Notes under the pieces: generated by a model
What the model was told of the DNA's origin: nothing
Database searches by the model: none
The model's input: the letters and a program-made list of their open reading frames with translations, nothing else
DNA from: JAKRSE01 sp943369295
GTDB taxonomy: Bacteria > Armatimonadota > Fimbriimonadia > Fimbriimonadales > Fimbriimonadaceae
Reading direction: 5' to 3'
Assembly (NCBI GenBank): GCA_943369295.1
Contig: CALRMU020000003.1
Coordinates: 124,001-188,000 of the forward strand
DNA: 64,000 bases
In this document: positions 24,655 to 32,969 of the stretch, piece after piece
How positions within the stretch are numbered: the stretch's first letter is position 1
How the letters are laid out: the number at the start of each line of letters is the position of its first letter
Position numbers and translations under genes: made by a program

Positions 24655-26136
24655 ATGATTCAGCTGACCAAGAGCCTCTTCGTAAAAGGAATTGACTGCC
24701 ACAGAAGGGCATGGCTCTTGGCAAACAGAAGAGATCTGCGGCCTCCTGAATCGGAAGCCGACAAGATGCGGGCTCAGGCTGGGCGCAGACTGGGAGAACT
24801 GGCTCGCGGGCTCTATCCTGAGGCAGTGCTCTGCTATCAGCCAGGCATGGTACAGGAAGATGCTCTGGCCTTGACTCGCAGCATGATTGAATCTGGTCAT
24901 CAGGCACTTTCAGAGGCTTCTTTTGAGTACGAAGGACTCTTCGCCCGCGCAGACCTCATTGAGTTTGAAGACGGCAAGGCTTTCCTTTGGGAGGTCAAGT
25001 CATCCGCGACCTGCAAAGACCACCACATCGTCGATCTTGCTTTTCAGTGGCAGGTTTTGGAGCTCTGCGGGGTGCAGGTTTCCGGAGCAGGCCTGATTCT
25101 GGTTGACAACACGATGGTCTGGGATGGCGGGATGATTCAGCCAGAACATCTATTCAAGAAGGAGGTTGTGACTCACCTTGTTCGCCCGCTACTGATTTCG
25201 GTTTCTGGACAGGCATCAGAACTTTTTTCTGCGATCAATCTTCCTGTAGTGGAAGAAGCTGGCCGCAAGAAAGTATGCCGCGACTGCGACTTTATCGATC
25301 ACTGCTACGGGAAGCTGGGTTCGGATGACACTCTTTTCTTGGGCTTCGCCAAAGACGAGGAGATTCGAAACTGGGAGTCGCAGGGAATCACTAAGATCAC
25401 AGAGATCCCCGACGGTGACTTTAAGCGGAAAGACCAGCGGCAGCTGAAGGAGCTGCTGATGACCGAAGGGCTGCACTTTGCCGATGACCTGGCTGATGCT
25501 CTTGGGGCAATCAAGCTGCCTGCCTGCTTTGTCGATTTTGAGACGGACAGCACCCCGATTCCCTGGCTTACGGGTTCGAGGCCTTACCAGCCTATGCCCT
25601 TCCAGCAGGCTATTGTCATGGTCCATTCTTGGAATGGCCCGGTCAGCACTGATGAAGAGTTCTTGTGGGATCCAGCCATGGGGCCGGATCCACGGCCGCT
25701 GTTTGTTCAATCCTTGATCAAGCCCTTCGAAGAAGCGGCGACGATTATTCACTACAGCTCTGCCGAAATGACTCAGTTGAAGAAGCTGGCTGAGCAGGAA
25801 GTAGAGGGGGCGGATTACGTTCTTTCCCTACTTTCTGAGAAAGGAGTTGACCTGGAAAAGATCGTGAAGGGAAGGGTGAAGCATCGCGACCTTGGAACCC
25901 GAACCACGATCAAGAAAGTGCTGCCACTTCTTTGCCCAGATATGGCAGGAGCCTATGGCGAGATGGAAGTGGGTGATGGAGATGCCGCTATGGCTGCTTT
26001 TCAGAGGCTTCGGTCCGGCCGCCTGGTTAAGGAGGAAGCAGACAGGCTGCGGAAGGCTCTGCTTAAGTACTGCCATCTTGATTCATGGGCGATGGTGGCT
26101 GTTGCCATCTCGCTCCGAAAGCATGCCGGGTTCTAG
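24655..26136 (+). CDS. DUF2779 nuclease: Cas4-like Fe-S domain plus RNase H-like exonuclease domain
   Basis: The 493-aa product combines two nuclease-like domains. The N-terminal PD-(D/E)XK domain has Asp100, Glu113 and Lys115 (LWEVKSS) and cysteines Cys15, Cys208, Cys211 and Cys217, the spacing of a Cas4/AddB-type Fe-S cluster. The C-terminal DUF2779 domain begins with CFVDFETD (Asp294, Glu296), a DEDD exonuclease motif, and ends near YCHLDSWAMV. The role is probably DNA or RNA processing, repair or defence; the substrate is unknown. It follows argB by 7 bp and may be read from the arginine promoter. No CRISPR array is nearby. Confidence 0.85.
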   Translation: MIQLTKSLFVKGIDCHRRAWLLANRRDLRPPESEADKMRAQAGRRLGELARGLYPEAVLCYQPGMVQEDALALTRSMIESGHQALSEASFEYEGLFARADLIEFEDGKAFLWEVKSSATCKDHHIVDLAFQWQVLELCGVQVSGAGLILVDNTMVWDGGMIQPEHLFKKEVVTHLVRPLLISVSGQASELFSAINLPVVEEAGRKKVCRDCDFIDHCYGKLGSDDTLFLGFAKDEEIRNWESQGITKITEIPDGDFKRKDQRQLKELLMTEGLHFADDLADALGAIKLPACFVDFETDSTPIPWLTGSRPYQPMPFQQAIVMVHSWNGPVSTDEEFLWDPAMGPDPRPLFVQSLIKPFEEAATIIHYSSAEMTQLKKLAEQEVEGADYVLSLLSEKGVDLEKIVKGRVKHRDLGTRTTIKKVLPLLCPDMAGAYGEMEVGDGDAAMAAFQRLRSGRLVKEEADRLRKALLKYCHLDSWAMVAVAISLRKHAGF

Positions 26137-26505
26137 TACTGCGCAACTCTTATAGTCTTGCTGGTGCCCTGGTCTGGCCGCGAAGGATGAGCGGAAGGCC
26201 GGGAAGGGTGTGTGTCAATCGGCGTAGATTCCCGCCCGACAGCAAGCTCGTCGGGGCATCGCTGAGTTCAGGAGGAGTGACTGTGGCCTGGTTGAGCTTC
26301 GCTCAGCCAGGAATGCATTGTTTTGAGCGGGACTCCTCTGACCCTAGCTTGCTTGGCGGAATCACTATGGAGGGACCGTAAGCGAGCGGATCAAAATCAC
26401 TATTCGTTCGTGGGTTTTACCCACGCCACCCAGAGCTTCGATAGACTAGCAGGCTGGCGTGGCTGGGCAAGTGCCGTGTTGAAGTGACCTCGGAATCCAA
26501 ACCTT

Positions 26506-26531
26506 GCACCGGTCAGGGACCGGTGGCACCC
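26506..26531. repeat. 26-bp dispersed palindrome, copy 3 (compensated variant)
   Basis: The core is CACCGGTC-AGG-GACCGGTG. Compared with the copies at 6657 and 15827, T-to-C in one arm is matched by A-to-G in the other, keeping the pairing. Confidence 0.85.
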
Positions 26532-26644
26532 AAACTGTAGTCTTCCTTGGCATCTGTCAACAAACTTCCTTATCAGTCCCCCGATGCTCCAGCGAGGGTT
26601 AGCATGAATGCCAGGTACCCAACTCTGTGAATCCCCCAAAATGC

Positions 26645-26795
26645 GGTTTTCGACCGAGGCGCAGGCGAAGGGTCGAAAACCTCCACAAAACTAAATTTCC
26701 CCCTCCCACAAAAAGCGAAGCTGGGAGGGGGATAAAAGGGGAGGGCAGTAACAGTTTGAGCTACCTCCCCATGCCGTTGGCAGTGAAGCTGCCAC
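26645..26795. other. Cluster of three perfect inverted repeats, possible structured RNA or element
   Basis: GGTTTTCGACC (26645-26655) pairs with GGTCGAAAACC (26671-26681), 11 bp. CCCCCTCCCA (26699-26708) pairs with TGGGAGGGGG (26722-26731), 10 bp. TGGCAG/CTGCCA follows near 26779-26795. No gene or known RNA family is recognised. Confidence 0.5.
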
Positions 26796-26815
26796 CAAAA
26801 CCAACACAAGAAGAC

Positions 26816-26850
26816 AAAAAAAAGAACCAGGTTCAGTTGAACCTGGTCTT
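26816..26850 (-). terminator. Intrinsic terminator of the tRNA operon
   Basis: The stem ACCAGGTTC/GAACCTGGT with a short loop is followed by eight T on the minus strand, 12 nt after tRNA-Phe. Confidence 0.9.
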
Positions 26851-26861
26851 CTTAATGCGAG

Positions 26862-26937
26862 TGGTGCCACAGACCGGACTCGAACCGGTGACCCATGCAT
26901 TTTCAGTGCATTGCTCTACCAACTGAGCTACCGTGGC
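26862..26937 (-). tRNA. tRNA-Phe (GAA)
   Basis: The 76-nt cloverleaf begins GCCACGGTAGCTCAG. The acceptor GCCACGG pairs with CTGTGGC. The anticodon loop CTGAAAA gives GAA, the T arm is GGTTCGAGTCC, the discriminator is A and CCA is encoded. It lies 4 nt after tRNA-Asp in the same transcript. Confidence 0.95.
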
Positions 26938-26941
26938 AAGA

Positions 26942-27017
<76 letters not shown>

Positions 27018-27140
27018 GCGCAGAGGGAAAGTGTTGCATAGATTAAGGATGTCTGGCAAGGAGGTCCGGGTAAGTGGGGACCTGTAGCCCAGGATATCGG
27101 GACTCTTTTTTGAGATTGAATAGCAAGTCCAACCAATTGG

Positions 27141-28199
27141 TCAGGAAGCAAGAAATCGAGAGACCAAATCTCCCTGGAAAATGCCGTCGAGAAGGAAGGC
27201 ATCGTGCCCATAGGGCAGATCGATATCGAGCCAAGAAGACTCTCTTCCAGCCGAGACAGCAAGTTCGTTAAGCTCTTTGCTCTGGTGGCTGGGGTAGAGC
27301 CAGTCTGAGTTGAAGCTTGTAAAGAGGTAGCGGCATTGCGCTGGTTCAAGCGATGGGCAGAAGTAAGAATCGATCGCTTTGGTAAGGACTACCAGTGAGC
27401 CAGCATCGAACCTGTGGGTGAACTTGTCCCCCTGATAGTTCAGGTAGCTCTCCACTTGAAACTGTTCTTCACTCGTGACCTGCTTTTCTCGGCCGAATTT
27501 CTGCTGAAAAGCATCTTCGCTCAGATAACTCAGGTGACCGATCATGCGCGCCACAGAGAGGCCATTGTCAGGCGTTTTGTCGTTTTGGTAGTCGCCACCG
27601 TTCCATGCTGGATCGCGAATAATGGCTTGACGGGCGGCTTCGTTAAAGCCAATCTGCATGGCCGAATGGGCTCGGCAGGAAGCAGTCATCCAGCATCGCT
27701 CGACCATTTCTGGAAAACGAACTGTCCACTCAAGGGCCTGCATGCCTCCCATCGATCCTCCACAGACCATGGCGAGTTTGCAGATGCCTAGGGCTTCAAC
27801 CAAAGATTTCTGTGCTGTAACCATGTCCCCGACAGTCACTTGAGGAAAGCGCGAGCCCAGCCTTCTGCCTTCTGAATCCAAGGTTCCTGGGCCCGTGGAG
27901 CCTTGGCATCCACCAAGGGCGTTGGTGCCGATGATAAACCACTTCTCGGGATCAATTGGCTTGCCTTCGCCAAAGAGGCGGCTCCACCACCCCAGGCAGT
28001 GAGAATCGCCGCTGAGTGCATGGCAGACGAGGATGGCGTTTGATTTATCCTCATTAAGCTGTCCCCATGTTTCATAGGCGATCTGACCAGATGAGAGGGG
28101 CGCTCCAGACTCACAAACGAAATCACCGAGCAGGTGAAATCGCCGAGAATCCGCCTTCGGAGTCAGGCGCTCGTTCTCTTGAAAGAGAGCCCGATCCAT
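27141..28199 (-). CDS. metX: Homoserine O-acetyltransferase
   Basis: MetX acylates homoserine for methionine synthesis by transsulfuration or direct sulfhydrylation. The 352-aa alpha/beta hydrolase has the nucleophile Ser149 in CGGSMGGMQ, Asp299 in SDWLYP and His332 in GHDAFL. The early GDSH and ALGGCQGSTGP motifs are also present. Acetyl versus succinyl donor use cannot be read with certainty. The start lies 6 bp after the stop of the third PilT gene, so metX may be the last gene of the pilus ATPase transcript, an odd functional mix. metH lies 30 kb away. Confidence 0.93.
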   Translation of the reverse strand: MDRALFQENERLTPKADSRRFHLLGDFVCESGAPLSSGQIAYETWGQLNEDKSNAILVCHALSGDSHCLGWWSRLFGEGKPIDPEKWFIIGTNALGGCQGSTGPGTLDSEGRRLGSRFPQVTVGDMVTAQKSLVEALGICKLAMVCGGSMGGMQALEWTVRFPEMVERCWMTASCRAHSAMQIGFNEAARQAIIRDPAWNGGDYQNDKTPDNGLSVARMIGHLSYLSEDAFQQKFGREKQVTSEEQFQVESYLNYQGDKFTHRFDAGSLVVLTKAIDSYFCPSLEPAQCRYLFTSFNSDWLYPSHQSKELNELAVSAGRESSWLDIDLPYGHDAFLLDGIFQGDLVSRFLAS

Positions 28200-28205
28200 G
28201 ACCGG

Positions 28206-29750
28206 TTAGTCTCTTCCTCCAAACAGAGCAGAGAAGAGTCCCTTCTTTTTCGCTTTATCCGGAGTCTTCGTCACGGGATCAATCAGCTTGCCGCCGGGCT
28301 TAGCCCCGAAGGGATCTGTAGGAAGATCGCCTCTAGACGCCGGGCTCGTGGGCTGATTAGCAGCCGGAGAGGGCGTGGGATTCGGTTTAGCTGTAGGAAC
28401 AGACGCGACATTTCTAAAACCAGCCGTGCCTTGGGCAGGGTTTTGTACGCTGGGCGTCTGACCAGGTGGCTGGGGGACTGGAATAGATTCCAGCTCGGCA
28501 TCTAAGGGGTGGCGCTCGGGAACAGATGCTTCTGCTTCGAATGCGGTGGTTGCTGGGCCAGGCTCTGAAACGACCTCTGGTTCGCCTGAATCTTCCGGTT
28601 GAAGAGCATGGATGACTTCGCTCTCGTGGTAATTCACATGGGGCCGATCAGCGGCTGAAGGCACAACAGGGGCTGCCTTGCCAATTCCAAGAGAAACAAT
28701 ACGCATGAACTCCGCAGCATCCTTAGCTTTGGATCTCGCAACTTCGATATCGATCAAGCCTCTCTCAACCAGCTTGGCCAACCCTTGGTCAAGCGTCTGC
28801 ATTTTCTGCCTGGCGCCGGTCTGGATGATTGAACTGATTTGATAGGTTTTGTTTTCTCGAATCAGGTTTCGAATGGCAGGAGTGCAGTTTAGGACTTCAA
28901 AAGCTGCGGTTCTTCCTCGCCTATCCTTTCTTGGGACAAGAGTTTGGGAAATGACTCCCAAAAGGTTGACCGAGAGCTGCATTCTTATCTGCTGCTGTTG
29001 GTGCTGAGGGAAGACGTCGACGATGCGGTCCACCGTCTGCAGAGCGTCAACTGTGTGCAGGGTTCCGAAAACTAGGTGGCCCGTTTCAGCCGCCGTAATG
29101 GCCAGATGAATTGTCTCCAAGTCGCGCATTTCGCCGACGAGGATAACGTCAGGGTCTTGCCTAAGAACGTACTTAAGGGCGTTAGCGAAGCTCAGCGTGT
29201 CGATATCCAGTTCGCGCTGGTTGATCAGGGCTGTGTGGTCATCGTGGACGAATTCAACAGGGTCTTCGACCGTGACAATGTGGACGGCTTGACTTCGATT
29301 GATGGCATCGATCATCGAGGCCAGGGTTGTGGATTTTCCTGATCCTGCCGGACCTGTCACCAGAACAAGGCCACGAGGTCTTTCAATCAGGTCATAACAG
29401 AGGTCTGGCAGAACCAGCTCATCCATCGATTGAATTTCAAAGGGGATGACTCGGAAGATGGCCTGGGGAGTTCCGCGCTGACGGAACATGTTGCCTCTGA
29501 ATCGCGAGACTCCAGGCACTTCCAAAGCGAAATCGAGTTCAAACGAGTCCTCAAATCTTTTGAGCTGCTGTTCACGCAGAAGGCTTTTCATGGCCTGCAT
29601 GAAGGCTTTGTCATCAAAAGAAGGAACGTCCTGAAGCTCGATCAGGTCGCCGTGAATCCTTACGTACACCTTGCCAGTGTCTGTTTTGAGGTGAAGGTCA
29701 GAACCACCCAGCTCAACACACCTTGCAAGCAGTTCGGCGACATTAAGCAG
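28206..29750 (-). CDS. PilT-family ATPase 3 with long C-terminal extension, probable CTG start
   Basis: Twitching ATPases depolymerise type IV pili as cytoplasmic hexamers. ATG/GTG/TTG starts give only 487 aa from GTG 29669 and cut off the conserved N-terminal strand. The frame is open upstream to a TAG and contains LLNVAELLARCVELGGSDLHLK, which aligns with the N-termini of the two paralogs. The only suitable start is CTG at 29750, 6 nt after a GGAGG site, giving 514 aa. Walker A is GPAGSGKS, the Walker B-type motif is ILVGEMRD, and AIRNLIRE is intact. About 150 residues of Pro/Ala-rich extension follow the core. Confidence 0.85.
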   Translation of the reverse strand: MLNVAELLARCVELGGSDLHLKTDTGKVYVRIHGDLIELQDVPSFDDKAFMQAMKSLLREQQLKRFEDSFELDFALEVPGVSRFRGNMFRQRGTPQAIFRVIPFEIQSMDELVLPDLCYDLIERPRGLVLVTGPAGSGKSTTLASMIDAINRSQAVHIVTVEDPVEFVHDDHTALINQRELDIDTLSFANALKYVLRQDPDVILVGEMRDLETIHLAITAAETGHLVFGTLHTVDALQTVDRIVDVFPQHQQQQIRMQLSVNLLGVISQTLVPRKDRRGRTAAFEVLNCTPAIRNLIRENKTYQISSIIQTGARQKMQTLDQGLAKLVERGLIDIEVARSKAKDAAEFMRIVSLGIGKAAPVVPSAADRPHVNYHESEVIHALQPEDSGEPEVVSEPGPATTAFEAEASVPERHPLDAELESIPVPQPPGQTPSVQNPAQGTAGFRNVASVPTAKPNPTPSPAANQPTSPASRGDLPTDPFGAKPGGKLIDPVTKTPDKAKKKGLFSALFGGRD

Positions 29751-30831
29751 GTGCGGCCTCCACTAATCCATCCCTGGTTGCGCGCCGCATAAAATCGGCT
29801 GGATTAGAGCACTTAGAGAGGGCATGCTCAAAATCAATCGCTCCTTCCCGAAGCAGCTGTAGTAGGCTGCCGTCGAGAGTCTGCATTCCATGCTCAAAGC
29901 CAGTCTGAATATCCATTGGCAGCTGGTGGGTTTTGCCGTCTCGAATAAGGGTTCTTATTGCGGCAGTAGCGACCATGACTTCAAAGGCGGCTGTACGGCC
30001 TGTACCATTCTTCAAAGGAAGGAGAGTTTGGCTGACAACGGCTTGAAGGGTGACCGAAAGCTGGGTGCGGATCTGCGCCTGCATTTCCGGATCAAAAACG
30101 TCGACGATGCGGTCGATGGTCTGCGCGGCATCGACAGTGTGCAAAGTTGAAAAGACTAGGTGACCAGTTTCAGCCGCAGTGATAGCGAGCTGAATGGTTT
30201 CCAGGTCCCGCATTTCGCCGACGAGAATGACGTCGGGGTTCTGCCTCATCACGTGGCGTAGAGCCTCTGCGAAAGCTTTGGTATCAGTGCCCAGTTCTCT
30301 CTGGTTGAGGATGCTCTTTTTGTCCTCATGCACATATTCAATCGGGTCTTCGATTGTGATGATGTGACGTCTGGTCGTCTCGTTGATCTCATTGATCATC
30401 GCGGCCAGCGAGGTGGACTTTCCGCTTCCGGTTGGGCCTGTCACCAAGATCAATCCACGAGGAAGCTGACACAGCTTTTTGGTGACGGCAGGCAGGCGAA
30501 GCTCATCAATTGTTTTGATGCGGAAAGGAATGAGACGGAAAACCGCCCCCATCTTAGACCTCTGCCAAAACATGTTAACTCGGAATCGAGCCAAGCCAGG
30601 GACAGCGTAGGAGATATCGACTTCCTTGAAGTCATCAAGCCGCCGCGACCTTTCTTCTGACAGAAGGGGCCTGAGCAGCTTCTCCACATCCCGCTCTGAA
30701 AGAACGGGGAAATCGGTGCGCCGAAGTTCGCCGCGAACCCGCATCAAGGGCGGATTGTTCGCCTTGATGTGCAGGTCACTCGCGTCGAGTTCAACGACCC
30801 GATGGAGCAGGGTGTGGAGCAGCTCTCTCAT
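29743..30831 (-). CDS. pilT: PilT-family twitching motility ATPase 2
   Basis: The 362-aa protein is close to canonical PilT in length. It has an N-terminal PAS-like domain (ELDASDLHIK), Walker A GPTGSGKS (132-139), the Asp box ITIEDPIEYVH, ILVGEMRDLETI, the His box TGHLVFSTLHT and AIRTLIRDGK, the conserved retraction motif in near-canonical form. It is therefore the best candidate for the main pilus retraction motor. It is the middle of three tandem paralogs; the next gene's CTG start lies inside its last codons. The start has no clear ribosome-binding site, so coupling to the previous gene 12 bp away is likely. Confidence 0.9.
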   Translation of the reverse strand: MRELLHTLLHRVVELDASDLHIKANNPPLMRVRGELRRTDFPVLSERDVEKLLRPLLSEERSRRLDDFKEVDISYAVPGLARFRVNMFWQRSKMGAVFRLIPFRIKTIDELRLPAVTKKLCQLPRGLILVTGPTGSGKSTSLAAMINEINETTRRHIITIEDPIEYVHEDKKSILNQRELGTDTKAFAEALRHVMRQNPDVILVGEMRDLETIQLAITAAETGHLVFSTLHTVDAAQTIDRIVDVFDPEMQAQIRTQLSVTLQAVVSQTLLPLKNGTGRTAAFEVMVATAAIRTLIRDGKTHQLPMDIQTGFEHGMQTLDGSLLQLLREGAIDFEHALSKCSNPADFMRRATRDGLVEAAPA

Positions 30832-30843
30832 GGATGAGTGACG

Positions 30844-31923
30844 TTAGCGACGAAGCATCTGCTTGAGTTCAGAGACGATTCCGGCATTATGCAGAGCCAC
30901 ATCTTCGGCAACGATTCCTGCCTTTACGTAGCGGCACAAAGCCTGGTTCATCGTCTGCATTCCCCAGAAGGCGCCTTCGTTCATCAGATGATAAAGGTCA
31001 CCAAAGTTGCCGTCCTCAATAGCTTTGCTGACGGTGGGGGTGCAGATCAGAATTTCTGCACAGACCACTCGGCCCTCACCATCGGCTCTGGGAATCAGCT
31101 TCTGAGCAATAACAGCGCGAAGGCTGTTGCTCAAACGCTGACAGAGGTGGTGCTTCTCGTGAGGAGGAAACATGTTGATGATTCTGTCCAGAGTTTCGTA
31201 AGCCGACGAAGTGTGAACCGTTGAGAAGACCAAGTGACCTGTTTCACCTGCCTGAAGACCAGTGTGCATGGTTACTGTGTCTCTCATTTCTCCAATCAAA
31301 ATCACGTCCGGGGCTTCTCGAACGGCTGCCCTCATAGCTGGCATAAAGTCTTCCGTGTCAATGTTGACTTCTCGCTGGCTGACGTAGGCTTTTTTGTCCT
31401 GATGTTCAACTTCTAGCGGGTCTTCAATGGTGACAATGTGAACTGGCTTGCTCTCGTTGATAATGTCAATCAAAGCGGCCAGGGTGGTTGTCTTTCCAGA
31501 ACCTGTGGGTCCTGTTACCAAGATCAGACCCTGCTTATGCTTTGTTTGTTCCGCCAATGAAGCAGGCAGGCCGAGTTCTGAAAGGCTCTTGATGCGGCTG
31601 GGAACAACTCGCATGACCGAGGCAGGCATGCCTCTCTGGTAGTACAGGTTGCATCGAACACGACACTTGCCGGGGAGAACGAAGGACATGTCGAATTCCT
31701 TGCGATCCTCAAAAATGCGCTTCTGCTTTGGGTTCAGAATTTGGTCGAGCAGGTGCCAAATGCTTTCCTCCTTCATGATCGGCCATGGGCCGCCGGCGAG
31801 GTCAACCACGGAGCCGAACTGCTTCATGCGTGGCTGGCTGTTGGATTTAATAAAGAGGTCTGATCCTCCTGTCTCGAAGACAATGTCGATCAGGTCGTGA
31901 AGCTTCAGAGAGTCAGGCTGCAT
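30844..31923 (-). CDS. PilT/PilU-family ATPase 1
   Basis: This 359-aa paralog opens the PilT cluster. It has TGGSDLFIKS near residue 20, Walker A GPTGSGKT (138-145), ITIEDPLEVEHQD, ILIGEMRDTVTM and TGHLVFSTVHT. In place of the AIRNLIRE motif it reads TVSKAIEDGNF. That change is more like PilU-type accessory ATPases, which support rather than replace PilT. No other pilus assembly genes (pilB, pilC) are in the window. The gene upstream encodes an exported membrane-anchored protein. Confidence 0.88.
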   Translation of the reverse strand: MQPDSLKLHDLIDIVFETGGSDLFIKSNSQPRMKQFGSVVDLAGGPWPIMKEESIWHLLDQILNPKQKRIFEDRKEFDMSFVLPGKCRVRCNLYYQRGMPASVMRVVPSRIKSLSELGLPASLAEQTKHKQGLILVTGPTGSGKTTTLAALIDIINESKPVHIVTIEDPLEVEHQDKKAYVSQREVNIDTEDFMPAMRAAVREAPDVILIGEMRDTVTMHTGLQAGETGHLVFSTVHTSSAYETLDRIINMFPPHEKHHLCQRLSNSLRAVIAQKLIPRADGEGRVVCAEILICTPTVSKAIEDGNFGDLYHLMNEGAFWGMQTMNQALCRYVKAGIVAEDVALHNAGIVSELKQMLRR

Positions 31924-31964
31924 GGCGGATTCCTAGACCGTAAAAGGTGGGTGTCAGGCAGTCG

Positions 31965-32795
31965 CTAGGGTCTTCCTTGAACCTTTCGCTTGCCTGCTGA
32001 ACGGACAGATAAAAAGTATACCAAAGCACCCAGGATCAAACTGCTTGCAACAAGCAGTAAAAGAGCTGCAAGTGGCATAGCAGGCGCTAGATTCTGCTCC
32101 GGCTTTGCTTTGGGCTCCTCAGGTGCCTTGCCTTCCGTAGGGATCGTTAGTTCCTCAGGGTTCTGGGTTTTTGCCAGAACCTTATACTCAACGCCTCGTG
32201 GCATCACGCTTGCGGTGCCGGAAACCAGTACTTTGTCTGTTGAGAACAACCGCAGAGTTCTTGCGCTAGGAATTTCTCCTTCAAAGGTCACAAGAAAGCT
32301 TGAAAGGGTGTGAGGGTCTGGAGCTCCGAGAAAAGGCTTGATGACTCGATCGATATGAAGCCTGCCTGCTGCCCGATCAATGATATTGTCTGTCGCAAAG
32401 GTCGCTTTCAAAAAGCTGATAGGCTCTTTGGCAGGAATAGTTTCCCGGTAGATATTGAGGCCTCGGGGAGGTGACCCAGTGTAGGAACCAAGGGCTTCAA
32501 GCTGCTTCTGCAGCAGCTCCTGGGGGTAGCCGGTCGCTAGAAGTGTGATAGTCACCATGTCGGGCGAGAACTGGTGTTCTCGAACGTTGATGATCACTTG
32601 AGGCTTGGGAAAGAGAGAGTTGATCTCTTCTGAAGTCGGAGCAGTTTGTTGGGCCGCTTTCCCTTCCTGAGCCTTGGCATCAGGTGCCTGATTCTGGGTC
32701 AAAGTGCTGCCAGCAGCTGGCGTCTGAGAAAGGGCAGTCTGGGCCATGCACGAGAAAAAGCCCGCAAAGAGCCCAATGCAGGCCAGCCAACGCAT
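31965..32795 (-). CDS. Exported protein with C-terminal membrane anchor, function unknown
   Basis: The 276-aa product has a signal peptide (residues about 1-23, ending ALSQ). A low-complexity Ala/Gln/Thr linker follows, then a folded middle (about 55-210) with no recognised motif. Near the C-terminus a membrane helix (about 240-262) is followed by RSAGKRK, a stop-transfer and positive tail. It precedes three PilT-family genes by 41 bp on the same strand and may be part of the envelope side of the pilus system; that is inference from position. A TACCAT element lies 6 nt before its ATG. Confidence 0.65.
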   Translation of the reverse strand: MRWLACIGLFAGFFSCMAQTALSQTPAAGSTLTQNQAPDAKAQEGKAAQQTAPTSEEINSLFPKPQVIINVREHQFSPDMVTITLLATGYPQELLQKQLEALGSYTGSPPRGLNIYRETIPAKEPISFLKATFATDNIIDRAAGRLHIDRVIKPFLGAPDPHTLSSFLVTFEGEIPSARTLRLFSTDKVLVSGTASVMPRGVEYKVLAKTQNPEELTIPTEGKAPEEPKAKPEQNLAPAMPLAALLLLVASSLILGALVYFLSVRSAGKRKVQGRP

Positions 32796-32801
32796 TTGGC
32801 A

Positions 32802-32807
32802 ATGGTA
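32802..32807 (-). promoter_or_regulatory. Putative leaderless -10 element (TACCAT)
   Basis: TACCAT on the minus strand ends 6 nt before the ATG at 32795, with no Shine-Dalgarno site between. Confidence 0.4.
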
Positions 32808-32900
32808 CTCCCGGACCTAATTTTTAGGCTCGAAAGAGGGCCTTCGGCGGATTAAGGAACCTATTACTCTCTTGATGCGTCAGCAGTCTTCCGAGAGGAC

Positions 32901-32948
32901 GCTTGACAGACACTTCGCGAATCGGTTAGAACGTGAAGTCCGTCAAGC
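32901..32948 (+). promoter_or_regulatory. Long imperfect hairpin in the greA leader
   Basis: GCTTGAC pairs with GTCAAGC, extended by GAC/GTC after one mismatch, ending 21 nt before the greA ATG. The ribosome-binding site (AGGAAGAAAGAG) lies just downstream. It could be a regulatory leader or small RNA source, or a repressor dyad. Confidence 0.4.
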
Positions 32949-32969
32949 ATAGGAAGAAAGAGACTCCAA

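Larger units (their letters stand above)
26137..26815. other. Intergenic region with palindrome and tandem hairpins, no gene
   Basis: No ORF is supported in this 680-bp region. It contains GGTGCCCTGG near 26161 (repeat-like), GATAGACTAGCAGGC near 26440 (the same 15-mer as the promoter region at 2192) and the third palindrome at 26506-26531. Three consecutive hairpins lie at 26645-26795. Confidence 0.6.
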
